Of a DNA stretch of 38,273 nt, positions 8,538-17,831 are shown one piece after another; position 1 is the stretch's first letter; every line of letters starts with the position of its first letter. Where the stretch lies: contig CAIPPO010000056.1 in the NCBI GenBank assembly GCA_903866915.1, forward strand, positions 1 through 38,273, given 5' to 3'. A program made the translations under genes and the position numbers. A model generated the notes under the pieces. That model was not told the DNA's origin, searched no databases, and worked only from the letters and a program-made list of their open reading frames with translations. This stretch comes from an uncultured Mucilaginibacter sp. Lineage in GTDB: Bacteria; Bacteroidota; Bacteroidia; Sphingobacteriales; Sphingobacteriaceae.

Positions 8538-10943
8538 ATGAAGAAACTTTTTACCCTGCTATTCATAGCCGTTTCAGCTCAGGTTTACTCCCAAAAACTG
8601 GATCAATTGACGGTCGAAAAAATAATGCGCGACCCGAAATGGATCGGCACCTCGCCTTCGGGAGTGTATTGGAGCGATGACAGCAAAAAACTGTATTTTA
8701 ACTGGAACCCGGAAAAGGCAGAAAGACCAGCATTATATAGCATCACTACGACAAACCTTAGCCCGGCCAGGCTAAATCTGGATGATCGCAAAGCCCTTAT
8801 TCCACCCTTTGGCGAATGGAACAAAAATCATACAAAAAAGCTGTACGAAAAAGATGGGGATATTTATTTGTTCGACCTGTTAAAAGGTATTAACTACCAG
8901 CTGACCCATACTACCGACAGGGAAAGCAATCCGCATTTTGGCGGCGACGATCACCATGTCGTTTTTCTGCACGGCGAGAATTTATTTGCCATAAACCTGA
9001 ATAATGGTGAACTTGATCAGCTAACGAATTTTACCCATTCGGGCGCTGCTAACCCCGCACCAACCGGACGCAGGGGCAAGCAGGCTGGCACCAACGCTTT
9101 GGCAGGCAACCAACAAGAAAAATGGCTGAAAAGTCAGCAATCGGAACTTTTTGATGTGATCAAAAAAAGCGATAAGGGCCGTAAAGTTGACTCGATTGAA
9201 CGCAAAGAAATGGAGCCCAAAAAGCTGCGCGAGATCAGTGTGGATGATAAAAGAATTTCCGGCCTAACAATGAGCCCGGATGGCCGCTTTATTACTTACC
9301 ACCTGATCACATCACCCAAAGACGAAAAGCGCACCATCGTACCCAATTATGTAACCGCTTCAGGCTGGACTGAAGATATTCCTAACCGTGAGAAAGTGGG
9401 CGGACCGCAATCGACTTCCGAGACATTTATTTTCGACACGCAAAAGGATACGGTTTACAAAGTGCTCACAGCCGGCTTACCCGGTATTAAAGATATCCCG
9501 GCTTATATCCATGATTATCCCAAAGAACTGGAAGCAATGACCAAAGCCAATGCTGATCGGGATGTGGCAGTATTTGGACCTTTTTGGAGCGAGGATGGGA
9601 AAAATGCGGTTATAGTAGCCGGTGCGGAAGATTTTAAAGACCGCTGGATCATGAAACTCGACCCGGCTACCGGGCATTTGAGTGTCCTCGATCGCCAGCA
9701 TGATGATGCCTGGATATCCGGCCCCGGTATTGGGGGCGATTATTATGAAGGCACTTTAGGCTGGATTGATCAAAGCCATCTTTATTACCAGAGTGAGGCC
9801 AGCGGTTACTCGCATATTTATGTGGTTGATGTCAATACCGGCACTAAAAAGCAAGTGACCAGCGGTAAATGGGAGGTACAGACACTGCAACTATCGAACG
9901 ATAAAAAGACTTTTTATTTCACTGCCAATATCGATCATCCGGGGGTGAAGGATTTTTACCGCCTGCCGGTTAGCGGTGGTACACCGGTAAAATTGACTTC
10001 CCTGAAAGGCGAAAATGTAGTGGAGCTTTCGCCGGATGAGCAATGGCTGGCCATCACTTATTCTTATACCAACAAACCACAGGAATTATACTTACAGGCC
10101 AATAAGCCCGGCGCAAAAGCAATCAGGGTAACCAACTCGGTAAGCGATGAGTTTAATTCCTACGCATGGCGCGACCCGGAGGTCATTACCTTTAAAAACA
10201 GATACGGCGCCGATGTATACGGTCGCGTTTACATTCCCCAGCACCCCGACCCCGCTAAGCCAGTCGTATTATTTGTACACGGCGCGGGCTATTTGCAAAA
10301 CATTACCTATGCCTGGGGGCATTATTTCAGGGAGTATATGTTCAACAATCTACTGGCCGACAACGGGTATTATGTGATGGATATCGATTATACCGCAAGC
10401 GCAGGATACGGCCGGGATTGGCGCACCGGGGTTTACCGGCACATGGGCGGCAAAGACCTGAGCGACCATGTGGATGCGGTTAAATACCTGGTGGATAAAT
10501 ATGGTATTAACCCGAAACATGTTGGTATATATGGCGGATCGTACGGTGGTTTTATGACGCTGATGGCCTTGTTTACCGAACCGGATGTGTTTACCTCAGG
10601 CGCTGCGATCCGCTCGGTGACCGACTGGGCGCACTATAATCATGGCTACACAGCTTCCATCCTGAATGAACCGTTTACAGATGAAAAAGCTTATCGCCAG
10701 AGCTCGCCCATTTATTTTGCCGAGGGCTTGAAAGGCAATCTGCTGATGCTTCATGGCATGGTAGACCAGAACGTGAACTTTCAGGATATTGTACGATTGA
10801 CACAAAAACTGATTGAACTGCATAAAGATAACTGGTGGCTGGCCCCCTACCCGGTAGAGGACCACGGTTTTGAGCAGCCCAGCAGCTGGACCGATGAGTA
10901 TAAGCGGATTTTTAAGTTGTTTGAGGAGACGTTGAAGAAATAG
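8538..10943 (+). CDS. Secreted S9 family (DPP IV-like) prolyl oligopeptidase
   Basis: 801 residues with a signal peptide at 1-18 (cleavage near VYS-Q), so a periplasmic or secreted serine peptidase. The N-terminal two thirds form a beta-propeller with repeated D-x-K/S-x-L/I-Y-type blades. The C-terminal alpha/beta hydrolase domain contains GGSYGG with nucleophile Ser668, Asp743 in HGMVDQNV, and His776 in EDHGF, a complete triad. The VDKYGINPKHVGIYGG stretch is typical of DPP IV-type S9B/S9C peptidases that remove dipeptides from peptide N-termini. A short inserted segment at ~170-220 is lysine- and glutamate-rich. Transcribed alone. Confidence 0.92.
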   Translation: MKKLFTLLFIAVSAQVYSQKLDQLTVEKIMRDPKWIGTSPSGVYWSDDSKKLYFNWNPEKAERPALYSITTTNLSPARLNLDDRKALIPPFGEWNKNHTKKLYEKDGDIYLFDLLKGINYQLTHTTDRESNPHFGGDDHHVVFLHGENLFAINLNNGELDQLTNFTHSGAANPAPTGRRGKQAGTNALAGNQQEKWLKSQQSELFDVIKKSDKGRKVDSIERKEMEPKKLREISVDDKRISGLTMSPDGRFITYHLITSPKDEKRTIVPNYVTASGWTEDIPNREKVGGPQSTSETFIFDTQKDTVYKVLTAGLPGIKDIPAYIHDYPKELEAMTKANADRDVAVFGPFWSEDGKNAVIVAGAEDFKDRWIMKLDPATGHLSVLDRQHDDAWISGPGIGGDYYEGTLGWIDQSHLYYQSEASGYSHIYVVDVNTGTKKQVTSGKWEVQTLQLSNDKKTFYFTANIDHPGVKDFYRLPVSGGTPVKLTSLKGENVVELSPDEQWLAITYSYTNKPQELYLQANKPGAKAIRVTNSVSDEFNSYAWRDPEVITFKNRYGADVYGRVYIPQHPDPAKPVVLFVHGAGYLQNITYAWGHYFREYMFNNLLADNGYYVMDIDYTASAGYGRDWRTGVYRHMGGKDLSDHVDAVKYLVDKYGINPKHVGIYGGSYGGFMTLMALFTEPDVFTSGAAIRSVTDWAHYNHGYTASILNEPFTDEKAYRQSSPIYFAEGLKGNLLMLHGMVDQNVNFQDIVRLTQKLIELHKDNWWLAPYPVEDHGFEQPSSWTDEYKRIFKLFEETLKK

Positions 10944-10963
10944 ATAAAAAATGGCTAAATTTG
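10932..10963 (+). promoter_or_regulatory. Candidate promoter for the 53-aa/nucleotidyltransferase unit
   Basis: A -7 box TAAATTTG (10956-10963) with a TTG at 10932-10934 and 21 bp between them fits the Bacteroidota pattern. It begins inside the last codons of the peptidase gene and ends 20 bp before the 53-aa start, so the following three genes can be expressed independently of the peptidase. Confidence 0.5.
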
Positions 10964-10983
10964 ATTAGCATATCAAGTATTTT

Positions 10984-11145
10984 ATGGCAAGCGAACAGAA
11001 GCTATCTCCGGATGAATTGGAGCTTATTAAACGAGCGCTTAAAAGCAGTTATAAGGAGCGTTTCGAAATGACTACCCGTTTGTATAAGGTACAGCAAACC
11101 ATGAAAAGGGCTCAGATTACGCACAAACCTTTTATAAACAAATAA
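10984..11145 (+). CDS. Small basic protein (53 aa) preceding a nucleotidyltransferase
   Basis: An ATG at 10984 opens a 53-codon frame ending in TAA. The protein begins MASEQKLSPDELELIKRALK and ends THKPFINK. It is rich in Lys, Arg, Gln and Glu, looks wholly alpha-helical, and has no signal peptide or membrane segment. It lies 20 bp behind a good -7 box and 5 bp ahead of the nucleotidyltransferase start, so the two are surely co-translated. I recall small proteins like this paired with such transferases in other Bacteroidota, but cannot verify it here. Function unknown; antitoxin, or regulator of the partner, is a guess. Confidence 0.72.
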   Translation: MASEQKLSPDELELIKRALKSSYKERFEMTTRLYKVQQTMKRAQITHKPFINK

Positions 11146-11150
11146 TTATC

Positions 11151-11630
11151 GTGGATATCTTTGACGAAGAGATATTAAACTTCTGGAAAGCGCTCAGGGA
11201 TGCCAGGGTAGAATATATACTCGTTGGCGGTTTTGCTACCAATTTCCATGGTTACCAACGATTTACGGGAGATATGGATATTTGGCTCTATGATACCTTG
11301 GAGAATCGTAAGCGTTTAAGAATAGCTTTTAAGAATTGCAATATGGGCGATTTTCCTTTGATTGAAACCATAGAATTTGTACCAGGATGGACCGAGTTTT
11401 ATCTAAATAACGGTTTGCGCCTGGATATCCTTACTGAAATGAAAGGATTAGAAGGCTTTTCATTTGATGAATGTCTCCAAATAGCCTCTGTGGCCAACAT
11501 AGATGGCGTTGATATTCCATTTTTACATATCAACCAATTGATTCAGAACAAAAAGGTTGTTAACCGGGCAAAAGATCAGTTGGATGTCACTGCGCTGGAA
11601 GAGATAAAAAAGTTGAGGGAAGATAACTGA
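11151..11630 (+). CDS. Stand-alone nucleotidyltransferase (MNT/AbiEii-like fold)
   Basis: 159 residues, starting at GTG 11151 five bases after the small gene upstream. The pol-beta-type nucleotidyltransferase signature is complete: VGGFATNFHGY (helix-turn at 24-35), then GDMDIWL with Asp41 and Asp43, and a third acidic residue in LRLDIL (about 94). This minimal form resembles proteins annotated nucleotidyltransferase/DUF6036 and the antitoxin-or-toxin transferases of MNT-HEPN and AbiE-like systems. No HEPN gene is present; the only partner is the 53-aa protein. The C-terminus is a helical tail (NRAKDQLDVTALEEIKKL) common to such enzymes. Possible toxin-antitoxin or protein-modifying role, unproven. 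Confidence 0.8.
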   Translation: MDIFDEEILNFWKALRDARVEYILVGGFATNFHGYQRFTGDMDIWLYDTLENRKRLRIAFKNCNMGDFPLIETIEFVPGWTEFYLNNGLRLDILTEMKGLEGFSFDECLQIASVANIDGVDIPFLHINQLIQNKKVVNRAKDQLDVTALEEIKKLREDN

Positions 11631-11631
11631 T

Positions 11632-12054
11632 ATGAAAGTTTTATCCCGATTGCTATTAGCGTTACTACTATTTAGTTGTTCACAGAAGCCAGATGAAAGG
11701 AGCCATGATGTTAGACTGTTCAATTCTAACCGCTCCATCACGATCTCAGGTTTTGACAAAGCCATCATCAACGACATAGCCCGTGATACAAGCACCTCGG
11801 CCTGGCAAGCACTGATGCCGGTTTATAAGATGCCGGTGGATTCTGATGAAAAAGACTTTTTGGAGGCGCAGCCCGGAAGGTATGCTGTAAAAGATAGCCT
11901 GGTGGTATTTACCCCGGATACCGCGTTTAAAAAAGGCCAAACTTATTTTTTACGTTGTTTTAAATACGACGACCGTCAAAGCGTTTGGCAATTGGTCGGC
12001 GCGCGGAAAAAGCTTGGCGACTTAAGGCATACCGATCTGCAATTCAGCTATTAA
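11632..12054 (+). CDS. Putative lipoprotein of unknown function
   Basis: 140 residues. The N-terminus MKVLSRLLLALLLFSC is a short lipoprotein signal with lipobox LLFSC (Cys16). The mature part contains no family I recognise. It has a D/S-rich stretch, then a beta-rich C-terminal region (KKGQTYFLRCFKYDD, SVWQLVGARKKLGD). The start codon is 1 bp after the nucleotidyltransferase stop, so it probably shares that transcript, although a periplasmic lipoprotein has no obvious link to a cytoplasmic transferase. Confidence 0.75.
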   Translation: MKVLSRLLLALLLFSCSQKPDERSHDVRLFNSNRSITISGFDKAIINDIARDTSTSAWQALMPVYKMPVDSDEKDFLEAQPGRYAVKDSLVVFTPDTAFKKGQTYFLRCFKYDDRQSVWQLVGARKKLGDLRHTDLQFSY

Positions 12055-12061
12055 AATGCTA

Positions 12062-12091
12062 TTGATTTTCAAATAATATTACTTACATTTG
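12062..12091 (+). promoter_or_regulatory. Candidate promoter of the rimP-nusA-infB operon
   Basis: TTG at 12062-12064 and TACATTTG at 12084-12091, spaced by 19 bp, are a textbook Bacteroidota -33/-7 pair. Transcription would begin near 12096-12099, just before the hairpin at 12112-12131, leaving a leader of about 67 nt before the rimP ATG. Confidence 0.6.
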
Positions 12092-12111
12092 TACCGTAAT
12101 TAAATGAATAC

Positions 12112-12135
12112 GAGGGGGCCGAAGCCCCCTCTTTT
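12112..12135 (+). terminator. GC-rich hairpin with T-run in the rimP leader (terminator or attenuator)
   Basis: GAGGGGGC (12112-12119) pairs with GCCCCCTC (12124-12131) around a CGAA tetraloop and is followed by TTTTGTTTT. It has the form of an intrinsic terminator and could end the upstream lipoprotein transcript. Because a strong promoter lies just upstream (12062-12091), it would also fall inside the rimP leader, where it could act as an attenuator. Confidence 0.75.
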
Positions 12136-12164
12136 GTTTTACTTACCTGAAAACCGGTTAAAAA

Positions 12165-12629
12165 ATGGATATCGAAAAGCGGGTTAAGGAACTGGTAGAG
12201 GAGAAAATTGCCGGCAATTCCGACCTTTACCTGGTTAGCATTAATATGCCTTCGCCGGGTAGATTAATCATCCTGGTGGATGGTGATAAGGGGATAGGCA
12301 TTGCCGATTGTGTTGCGATCAGCCGACATGTGGGTTTTCACCTGGAGGAAGAAAATGTGATCGAACACGCTTATAACCTGGAGGTATCGTCGCCGGGTAT
12401 TGATACGCCGCTGGTATTGCCCAGGCAATATGTGAAAAACATAGGCCGGAAGCTGGCCATTAAACTGGCAGATGGCAGTAAAAGAGAAGGCCAGTTGTCA
12501 GGGTTGACCGAAGATGCCATCTTGATAGAAGAAATTAAAAAAGAAAAAGGGAAAAAAGCCGAATTGGTTGAAAGCACTATCCCGATAGCACAAATAACAG
12601 AAACCAAAGTTTTAATATCATTTAAGTAA
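12165..12629 (+). CDS. rimP: Ribosome maturation factor RimP
   Basis: This 154-residue protein assists late 30S subunit maturation. The N-terminal alpha/beta domain has the family words DLYLVSINMPSPGRLIILVDGD and GIGIADCVAISRHV, followed by YNLEVSSPGIDTPL, the most conserved RimP block. The C-terminal SH3-like domain (~90-154) includes KNIGRKLAIKLADGSKREGQL. First gene of the conserved rimP-nusA-infB order, 5 bp from nusA. Confidence 0.96.
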   Translation: MDIEKRVKELVEEKIAGNSDLYLVSINMPSPGRLIILVDGDKGIGIADCVAISRHVGFHLEEENVIEHAYNLEVSSPGIDTPLVLPRQYVKNIGRKLAIKLADGSKREGQLSGLTEDAILIEEIKKEKGKKAELVESTIPIAQITETKVLISFK

Positions 12630-12634
12630 AAGGA

Positions 12635-13870
12635 ATGAGCAATATTAATTTGATCGAGTCTTTCCAGGAGTTCAAAGACTTCAAAAACATTGACCGCCCA
12701 ACCATGATGAGCGTACTTGAGGATGTGTTCAGAAGTATGATCAGGAAAAAGTACGGCAACGACGAAAATTGTGACGTAATTGTAAATACCGATAACGGTG
12801 ACCTTGAAATTTGGCGCACACGTACCGTGATGGAAGATGGGTTTTCTGAAGATGACGACCTGGAAATTGAGTTGGCTGATGCCCATAAAGTAGATCCGGA
12901 CCTGGAAGTGGGCGACGAATTTGTTGAACAAATAACGCTTGAAAGCTTTGGCCGCCGTGCAATACTGGCTGCGCGCCAGACCCTGGTGTCGAAAATTTTA
13001 GAACTTGAAAAAGACGAAATTTTTAAGAAATACAAGGATCGTGTAGGCGAGATCGTAACAGGCGAAGTATATCAGGTTTGGAAGAAAGAAACTTTGGTGC
13101 TTGATGATGAAGGCAATGAATTGTTACTGCCTAAATCTGAACAAATTCCTGCCGATTACTTTAAAAAAGGCGATAGTGTGAAAGCGGTCGTAAGCAAGGT
13201 TGATATGCTGAATGCCAATCCGAAGATCATTATTTCGCGTACTGCTCCTGAATTTTTGCAGCGTTTGTTTGAACTTGAAGTTCCCGAGATATTTGACGGT
13301 TTGATCACTATCAAAAAGATTGTTCGTGAACCGGGTGAGCGCGCCAAAGTAGCCGTTGAATCTTATGATGATCGTATCGACCCGGTAGGCGCTTGCGTAG
13401 GTATGAAAGGCTCACGTATCCATGGTATCGTAAGGGAGTTGAAAAATGAAAATATCGACGTAATCAACTTTACCAATAATTTGCAGTTATACATACAGCG
13501 CGCTTTGTCACCGGCCAAGATCACTTCGATCAAACTGGATGACGAAAAGAAAACAGCAGCTGTTTATTTAAAACCCGATCAGGTATCTCTGGCTATCGGT
13601 CGCGGTGGCCATAATATAAAGCTTGCAGGTAAACTAACCGGTTACGAGATAGATGTTTACCGCGAAGCCGACGAGCAGGATGAGGATGTGGATATAGAGG
13701 AATTCTCAGATGAAATTGATGGCTGGATCATCGACGAGTTCAAACGGATTGGTTTGGATACCGCTAAATCAGTACTGGCGCTGTCGGTTGGTGAGTTGGT
13801 AAAACGCACCGACCTTGAAGAAGAAACTGTTAAGGAAGTATTATCAATTCTGCAGGCCGAGTTTGAATAA
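12635..13870 (+). CDS. nusA: Transcription termination/antitermination factor NusA
   Basis: 411 residues. Domains in order: N-terminal RNA-polymerase-binding domain (1-~125, with MSVLEDVFRSMIRKKYG), S1 domain (~132-200), KH1 (~225-290, with GACVGMKGSRI) and KH2 (~300-345, AIGRGGHNIKLA). An acidic linker follows (~350-370, EADEQDEDVDIEEF), then one helix-hairpin-helix-like module (LDTAKSVLALSVGELVKRTD). It is shorter than E. coli NusA because only one C-terminal repeat-like module is present, as is common in Bacteroidota. NusA modulates pausing, termination and rRNA antitermination. It sits between rimP and infB. Confidence 0.96.
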   Translation: MSNINLIESFQEFKDFKNIDRPTMMSVLEDVFRSMIRKKYGNDENCDVIVNTDNGDLEIWRTRTVMEDGFSEDDDLEIELADAHKVDPDLEVGDEFVEQITLESFGRRAILAARQTLVSKILELEKDEIFKKYKDRVGEIVTGEVYQVWKKETLVLDDEGNELLLPKSEQIPADYFKKGDSVKAVVSKVDMLNANPKIIISRTAPEFLQRLFELEVPEIFDGLITIKKIVREPGERAKVAVESYDDRIDPVGACVGMKGSRIHGIVRELKNENIDVINFTNNLQLYIQRALSPAKITSIKLDDEKKTAAVYLKPDQVSLAIGRGGHNIKLAGKLTGYEIDVYREADEQDEDVDIEEFSDEIDGWIIDEFKRIGLDTAKSVLALSVGELVKRTDLEEETVKEVLSILQAEFE

Positions 13871-13894
13871 ACAGAATAAGCAAAATTAAAATCG

Positions 13895-13902
13895 TATTTT
13901 TG
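13895..13902 (+). promoter_or_regulatory. Possible internal -7 box before infB
   Basis: TATTTTTG matches TAnnTTTG in the 63-bp nusA-infB gap, 32 bp before the infB ATG. No TTTG lies at the usual distance upstream, so this is a weak call. It would allow extra transcription of infB alone. Confidence 0.35.
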
Positions 13903-13933
13903 CATAAAAAATAAGCAAGAGAAAATTTAATAA

Positions 13934-16747
13934 ATGTCAGAAGACAAATCCATAAAATTAATAAAAGCGGTAAAAGAGCTGAACATTGGTATCAATACCA
14001 TTGTCGATTTTTTAGGTGCTAAGGGGTTTAAAGTAGATAAACACCCGATGGCCAAATTGGACAATGAGATGTATAATACCCTGCTCAAGGAATTTGCTGC
14101 CGATAAAATTATAAAGGAAGAAGCCAAGCAAATTGCTATTGGGAAGATCAGGAAAGACGAGCCTGGCTTTATTCCTGAAAAACCACTTGAACAGCCGCGC
14201 AGAGGACGAGACTTTGAGAATGAAGAGATCCTGATCAAAGGCACTACGGCCTATATTCCACCGGTTGAAAAACCAAAGGTTGAAGCACCTAAAGTGGAAG
14301 AGCGGAATGATGTTACCCTGCCCGGCGTAAAGGTGATCGGTAAAATCGATCTGAATGCGCCGATACAGCCAGAAAAAGTAGAAGAACCTGTTGTAATACA
14401 CGAACCGGAGCCGGTAATAGTAATACCAGAACCAGTAGTAGTAATTCCAGAACCGGTTGTCGTAATAGAGCCCCCTGTAGTGCAGCCTGAACCGGTTGCA
14501 GAAGTTGAAGAAGACTCCGTTATAAGGGCTAAAGCTGAAAAACTTACCGGACCCAATGTAGTAGGGAAAATTCAATTACCGGTAGAGCAGTCCAGACGAA
14601 ATTCGCCTGTTGCTTCCTCATCTAATACTTCAGGAAGCGCGGCCGACCACAAACGGAAACGGAAACGTAAAGACCATCCACCGGGCACGCAAGGTACTCC
14701 TGGTACCGGCGACCAAAAGCCACAGCAACCTGGCGTCGGCAACCGCCCCGACTTCAGGAAAGGTGCGGCACCGGGCAATGGGCGAGGCGATTTCCGCCGT
14801 GGAACCACCCCGTCAACTCCTAAGGAAGAGCCATCGGAAAAAGAAATACAAGACCAGATTAAAGCAACACTGGCCCGCTTGAGCGGTGCCGGTAAATCGG
14901 GTAAATTTGCACAGCGGGCTAAGTTCCGCAGGCAAAAGCGCGATGACGTAGCTGCCAATGCCGAAGAATTGGCACTGGAACAGGAACTGCAGTCGAAGGT
15001 GTTGAAAGTAACAGAATTTGTTACTGCTAACGAACTTGCGTCCATGATGGACGTTCCGGTTACGCAGATCATTTCAACCTGTATGAGTTTGGGCATGTTC
15101 GTTTCGATCAACCAACGTTTGGATGCTGAAACTTTGGCAATTGTTGCTGAAGAATTTGGCTACCAGGTTGAATTTGTGAAACCACAGGACGAAGAAGCCA
15201 ACCTGGATATTACGGATGAACCTGATGAACTGAAACCACGGGCGCCGATCGTGACCATCATGGGACACGTCGATCATGGAAAAACTTCATTGCTTGATTT
15301 TATTCGCAAAACCAATGTGATAGCCGGCGAAGCTGGTGGTATCACCCAGCATATTGGGGCCTACGAAGTAACCCTTCCTGATAATAAAGGTAAAATAACC
15401 TTCCTGGATACACCGGGTCACGAAGCGTTTACCGCTATGCGTGCCAGGGGTGCTCAGGTGACCGATATTGTGATCATCGTAGTAGCAGCTGACGATAGCG
15501 TGATGCCTCAAACACGTGAGGCCATCAACCATGCGCAGGCAGCTGGCGCACCGATGATATTTGCTTTCAACAAGATCGACAGGCCAGGTGCTAATGCTGA
15601 TAAAATCCGCGAACAGCTTTCTGCCATGAATATTTTGGTTGAAGAATGGGGAGGAAAATACCAATCGCAGGAAATATCGGCTAAAACAGGGCTTAACATC
15701 GATAAATTGCTCGAAAAGGTATTGCTGGAGGCTGAATTGCTTGAGCTAAAGGCAAACCCTGACAAACGTGCAGTAGGTACAGTAATCGAAGCAGCATTGG
15801 ATAAAGGCCGCGGTATTGTTACAACGGTACTGGTACAGGCAGGAACACTTCGCGTTGGCGATCCGATACTGGCCGGCTGTTACAGCGGGCGTGTAAAGGC
15901 ATTGACCAACGAACGCGGACAAAGAGTTGACCAGGCAGGTCCATCAACACCGATACAGGTGCTGGGTATGCAGGGAGCTCCAACGGCCGGTGATAAGTTC
16001 AACGCTCTTGAAAGTGAAGTTGAGGCACGTGAAATAGCAACTAAACGCATGCAACTGCAACGCGAACAAGGGTTACGTACACAGAAACATATCACACTTG
16101 ATGAAATTGGCCGCCGTTTGGCAGTGGGCAACTTTAAGGAGTTAAATATTATCGTAAAAGGCGATGTGGACGGCTCGATAGAGGCCTTGTCCGACTCGCT
16201 GCTTAAACTTTCAACCGAACAGATACAGGTTAACATTATATCCAAAGCTGTTGGGCAAATATCTGAATCGGATGTGTTGCTGGCTTCGGCATCTGATGCG
16301 ATCATTATTGGTTTCCAGGTTCGGCCTTCTGGCGGAGCACGTAAACTGGCCGAGCAGGAACAGATCGATATCAGGTTGTATTCTATCATCTACGATGCAA
16401 TCAACGAGATCAAGGCTGCTATGGAAGGTATGTTGGCACCAACTTTTGAAGAAAAGATCGTGGCAAACGTCGAGATACGGGATACCTTCAAGATCAGCAA
16501 GGTGGGTACTATCGCAGGCTGTATGGTATTGGATGGCAAGATCACCCGCAACAGTAAGATCCGTATTGTACGCGAAGGCGTTGTTATATTTACCGGTGAG
16601 CTGGCATCGCTTAAACGCTTTAAAGATGATGTAAAAGAAGTAAATACCGGTTACGAATGCGGCTTAAATATCCTCAACTACAATAATATCGAAATCGGCG
16701 ACATTGTTGAAGCCTACGAAAATGTGGAAGTAAAACGTAAGTTATAA
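13934..16747 (+). CDS. infB: Translation initiation factor IF-2
   Basis: This 937-residue GTPase delivers initiator tRNA to the 30S subunit. An N-terminal helical IF2_N-like segment (1-~55) is followed by a long low-complexity linker. The linker has a Pro-Glu-Val repeat at ~155-185 and a Lys/Arg/Gly-rich stretch at ~235-300. A second IF2_N-like segment (~355-405, [15 protein letters not shown]) precedes the G domain. The GTPase motifs are GHVDHGKT (444-451), [16 protein letters not shown] and NKID. Domains II-IV follow, ending with the tRNA-binding C2 beta-barrel ([17 protein letters not shown]). Last gene of the operon; a strong terminator follows 27 bp after the stop. Confidence 0.97.
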   Translation: MSEDKSIKLIKAVKELNIGINTIVDFLGAKGFKVDKHPMAKLDNEMYNTLLKEFAADKIIKEEAKQIAIGKIRKDEPGFIPEKPLEQPRRGRDFENEEILIKGTTAYIPPVEKPKVEAPKVEERNDVTLPGVKVIGKIDLNAPIQPEKVEEPVVIHEPEPVIVIPEPVVVIPEPVVVIEPPVVQPEPVAEVEEDSVIRAKAEKLTGPNVVGKIQLPVEQSRRNSPVASSSNTSGSAADHKRKRKRKDHPPGTQGTPGTGDQKPQQPGVGNRPDFRKGAAPGNGRGDFRRGTTPSTPKEEPSEKEIQDQIKATLARLSGAGKSGKFAQRAKFRRQKRDDVAANAEELALEQELQSKVLKVTEFVTANELASMMDVPVTQIISTCMSLGMFVSINQRLDAETLAIVAEEFGYQVEFVKPQDEEANLDITDEPDELKPRAPIVTIMGHVDHGKTSLLDFIRKTNVIAGEAGGITQHIGAYEVTLPDNKGKITFLDTPGHEAFTAMRARGAQVTDIVIIVVAADDSVMPQTREAINHAQAAGAPMIFAFNKIDRPGANADKIREQLSAMNILVEEWGGKYQSQEISAKTGLNIDKLLEKVLLEAELLELKANPDKRAVGTVIEAALDKGRGIVTTVLVQAGTLRVGDPILAGCYSGRVKALTNERGQRVDQAGPSTPIQVLGMQGAPTAGDKFNALESEVEAREIATKRMQLQREQGLRTQKHITLDEIGRRLAVGNFKELNIIVKGDVDGSIEALSDSLLKLSTEQIQVNIISKAVGQISESDVLLASASDAIIIGFQVRPSGGARKLAEQEQIDIRLYSIIYDAINEIKAAMEGMLAPTFEEKIVANVEIRDTFKISKVGTIAGCMVLDGKITRNSKIRIVREGVVIFTGELASLKRFKDDVKEVNTGYECGLNILNYNNIEIGDIVEAYENVEVKRKL

Positions 16748-16774
16748 CCCGAAAACGGTTTGACAAATTATACG

Positions 16775-16800
16775 AGCCCCGGAAATCCGGGGCTTTTTTG
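16775..16800 (+). terminator. Intrinsic terminator of rimP-nusA-infB
   Basis: AGCCCCGGA (16775-16783) pairs with TCCGGGGCT (16786-16794) over a two-base loop, followed immediately by a T-run (TTTTTTGTTTT). Its location 27 bp past the infB stop makes its role clear. Confidence 0.92.
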
Positions 16801-16860
16801 TTTTGCTTCGCCCGGTTTGCGAGAGGATTTGTAAAAAAAATAGGCACAATTATCCTTTTA

Positions 16861-16874
16861 ACTAAATATTTAGT
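16861..16874. promoter_or_regulatory. 14-nt perfect palindrome upstream of a secreted-protein gene
   Basis: ACTAAATATTTAGT is perfectly self-complementary. The half-site ACTAAATAT recurs near 16931-16939, and TACAGACG is directly repeated at 16879-16886 and 16892-16899. It lies 113 bp upstream of the gene at 16987, in a 239-bp gap. It may be an operator, or merely A+T-rich chance. Confidence 0.3.
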
Positions 16875-16986
16875 ATTTTACAGACGCTTAATACAGACGT
16901 TTTTGTCGGTATTTAGGGTGCGTATTTGATTACTAAATATCGAAGACGTAAATTCCCGAACCAATAGCCTGAATAAATTTTGTTGA

Positions 16987-17739
16987 ATGAAAACACAAAC
17001 CCTCAAATTGCTGGCTTTTTTAATATTGACCTCTTTTTTTTCCGGAAAGGTATTTGGCCAGGCCGCACAAGCCGATAGCACGATCGTTCAGGCCAGCCTG
17101 AACAAGGTAAGCTCCAATTATTACATTGCCATTGGCCAGCAGTCACGATTGTACGACGGTAAGGAATATTACTATTATGACCGCGTGATCAAGGGCACAC
17201 CGCTTTTTCCATTGAATGCTCAATCATGGGAAACGGGCGAGGTAACTTATGATGGTTTCAGATACCAGGGGGTACCCATGATGTACGATATCTACCAGGA
17301 TATCGTAGTGGTGCTTTTATACAACCATTTTTCTATGTACAGCCTCATCAATGAACGTGTGACGGATTTTAGCTTTTCGGGACATCATTTTGTAAGAATC
17401 AATACCGATTCGATACCAGATGATAAGTCGGGCTTAACCACCGGGTTTTACGAACAGCTTTACGCTGGCAAAAGCCAGGTTGTAGCTCGTCATGTCAAAA
17501 CGATCCAGCACAATGCATCCACTGAAAATTCGCTGGAAACCTATTTTCTGGAAGCCCACGATTATTTTTTGAAAAAGGGTAAAACGTGGTATAAGGTTAA
17601 TAGTCAGGGGGCCTTATTCAGCGTATTGAAAGATAAAAAGCAGCCTCTACAAAAATACCTGAAAGAAAATAATATTGTTTTTGGGGATAACCCTGAGTTG
17701 GCGTTGGCAATGGCGGCAGCCTATTATGATCGATTGTAG
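16987..17739 (+). CDS. Exported protein of unknown function
   Basis: 250 residues with a signal peptide at 1-~25 (cleavage near VFG-Q). The mature protein is rich in Tyr and Asp (for example YDGKEYYYYDRV near 57-68). I do not recognise a family with certainty. Short blocks such as GEVTYDGFRYQGVPMMYD and a helical C-terminus (NPELALAMAAAYYDRL) resemble uncharacterised Bacteroidota periplasmic proteins. It ends 92 bp before the TonB-dependent receptor start and could be co-transcribed with it. No lipobox, so probably a soluble periplasmic or surface protein. Confidence 0.75.
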   Translation: MKTQTLKLLAFLILTSFFSGKVFGQAAQADSTIVQASLNKVSSNYYIAIGQQSRLYDGKEYYYYDRVIKGTPLFPLNAQSWETGEVTYDGFRYQGVPMMYDIYQDIVVVLLYNHFSMYSLINERVTDFSFSGHHFVRINTDSIPDDKSGLTTGFYEQLYAGKSQVVARHVKTIQHNASTENSLETYFLEAHDYFLKKGKTWYKVNSQGALFSVLKDKKQPLQKYLKENNIVFGDNPELALAMAAAYYDRL

Positions 17740-17831
17740 CAAATGGCAGGCCGGGCTGCGCATCAGCAGGCATCACATCCCGCTTTTAGCCATTGAATTA
17801 TAGAATCTTATTTGAACGAACAATTATTCTG

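Noticed and set aside
12371..12931. 186-codon minus-strand frame across rimP and nusA
   Set aside because: It spans two well-supported genes on the opposite strand and has no recognisable domain; a chance frame.
14012..14575. 187-codon open frame on the minus strand inside infB
   Set aside because: It is an antisense shadow of the IF-2 linker. The translation is Phe/Tyr/Arg-rich and has no family-like motif, while infB is certain in the other strand.
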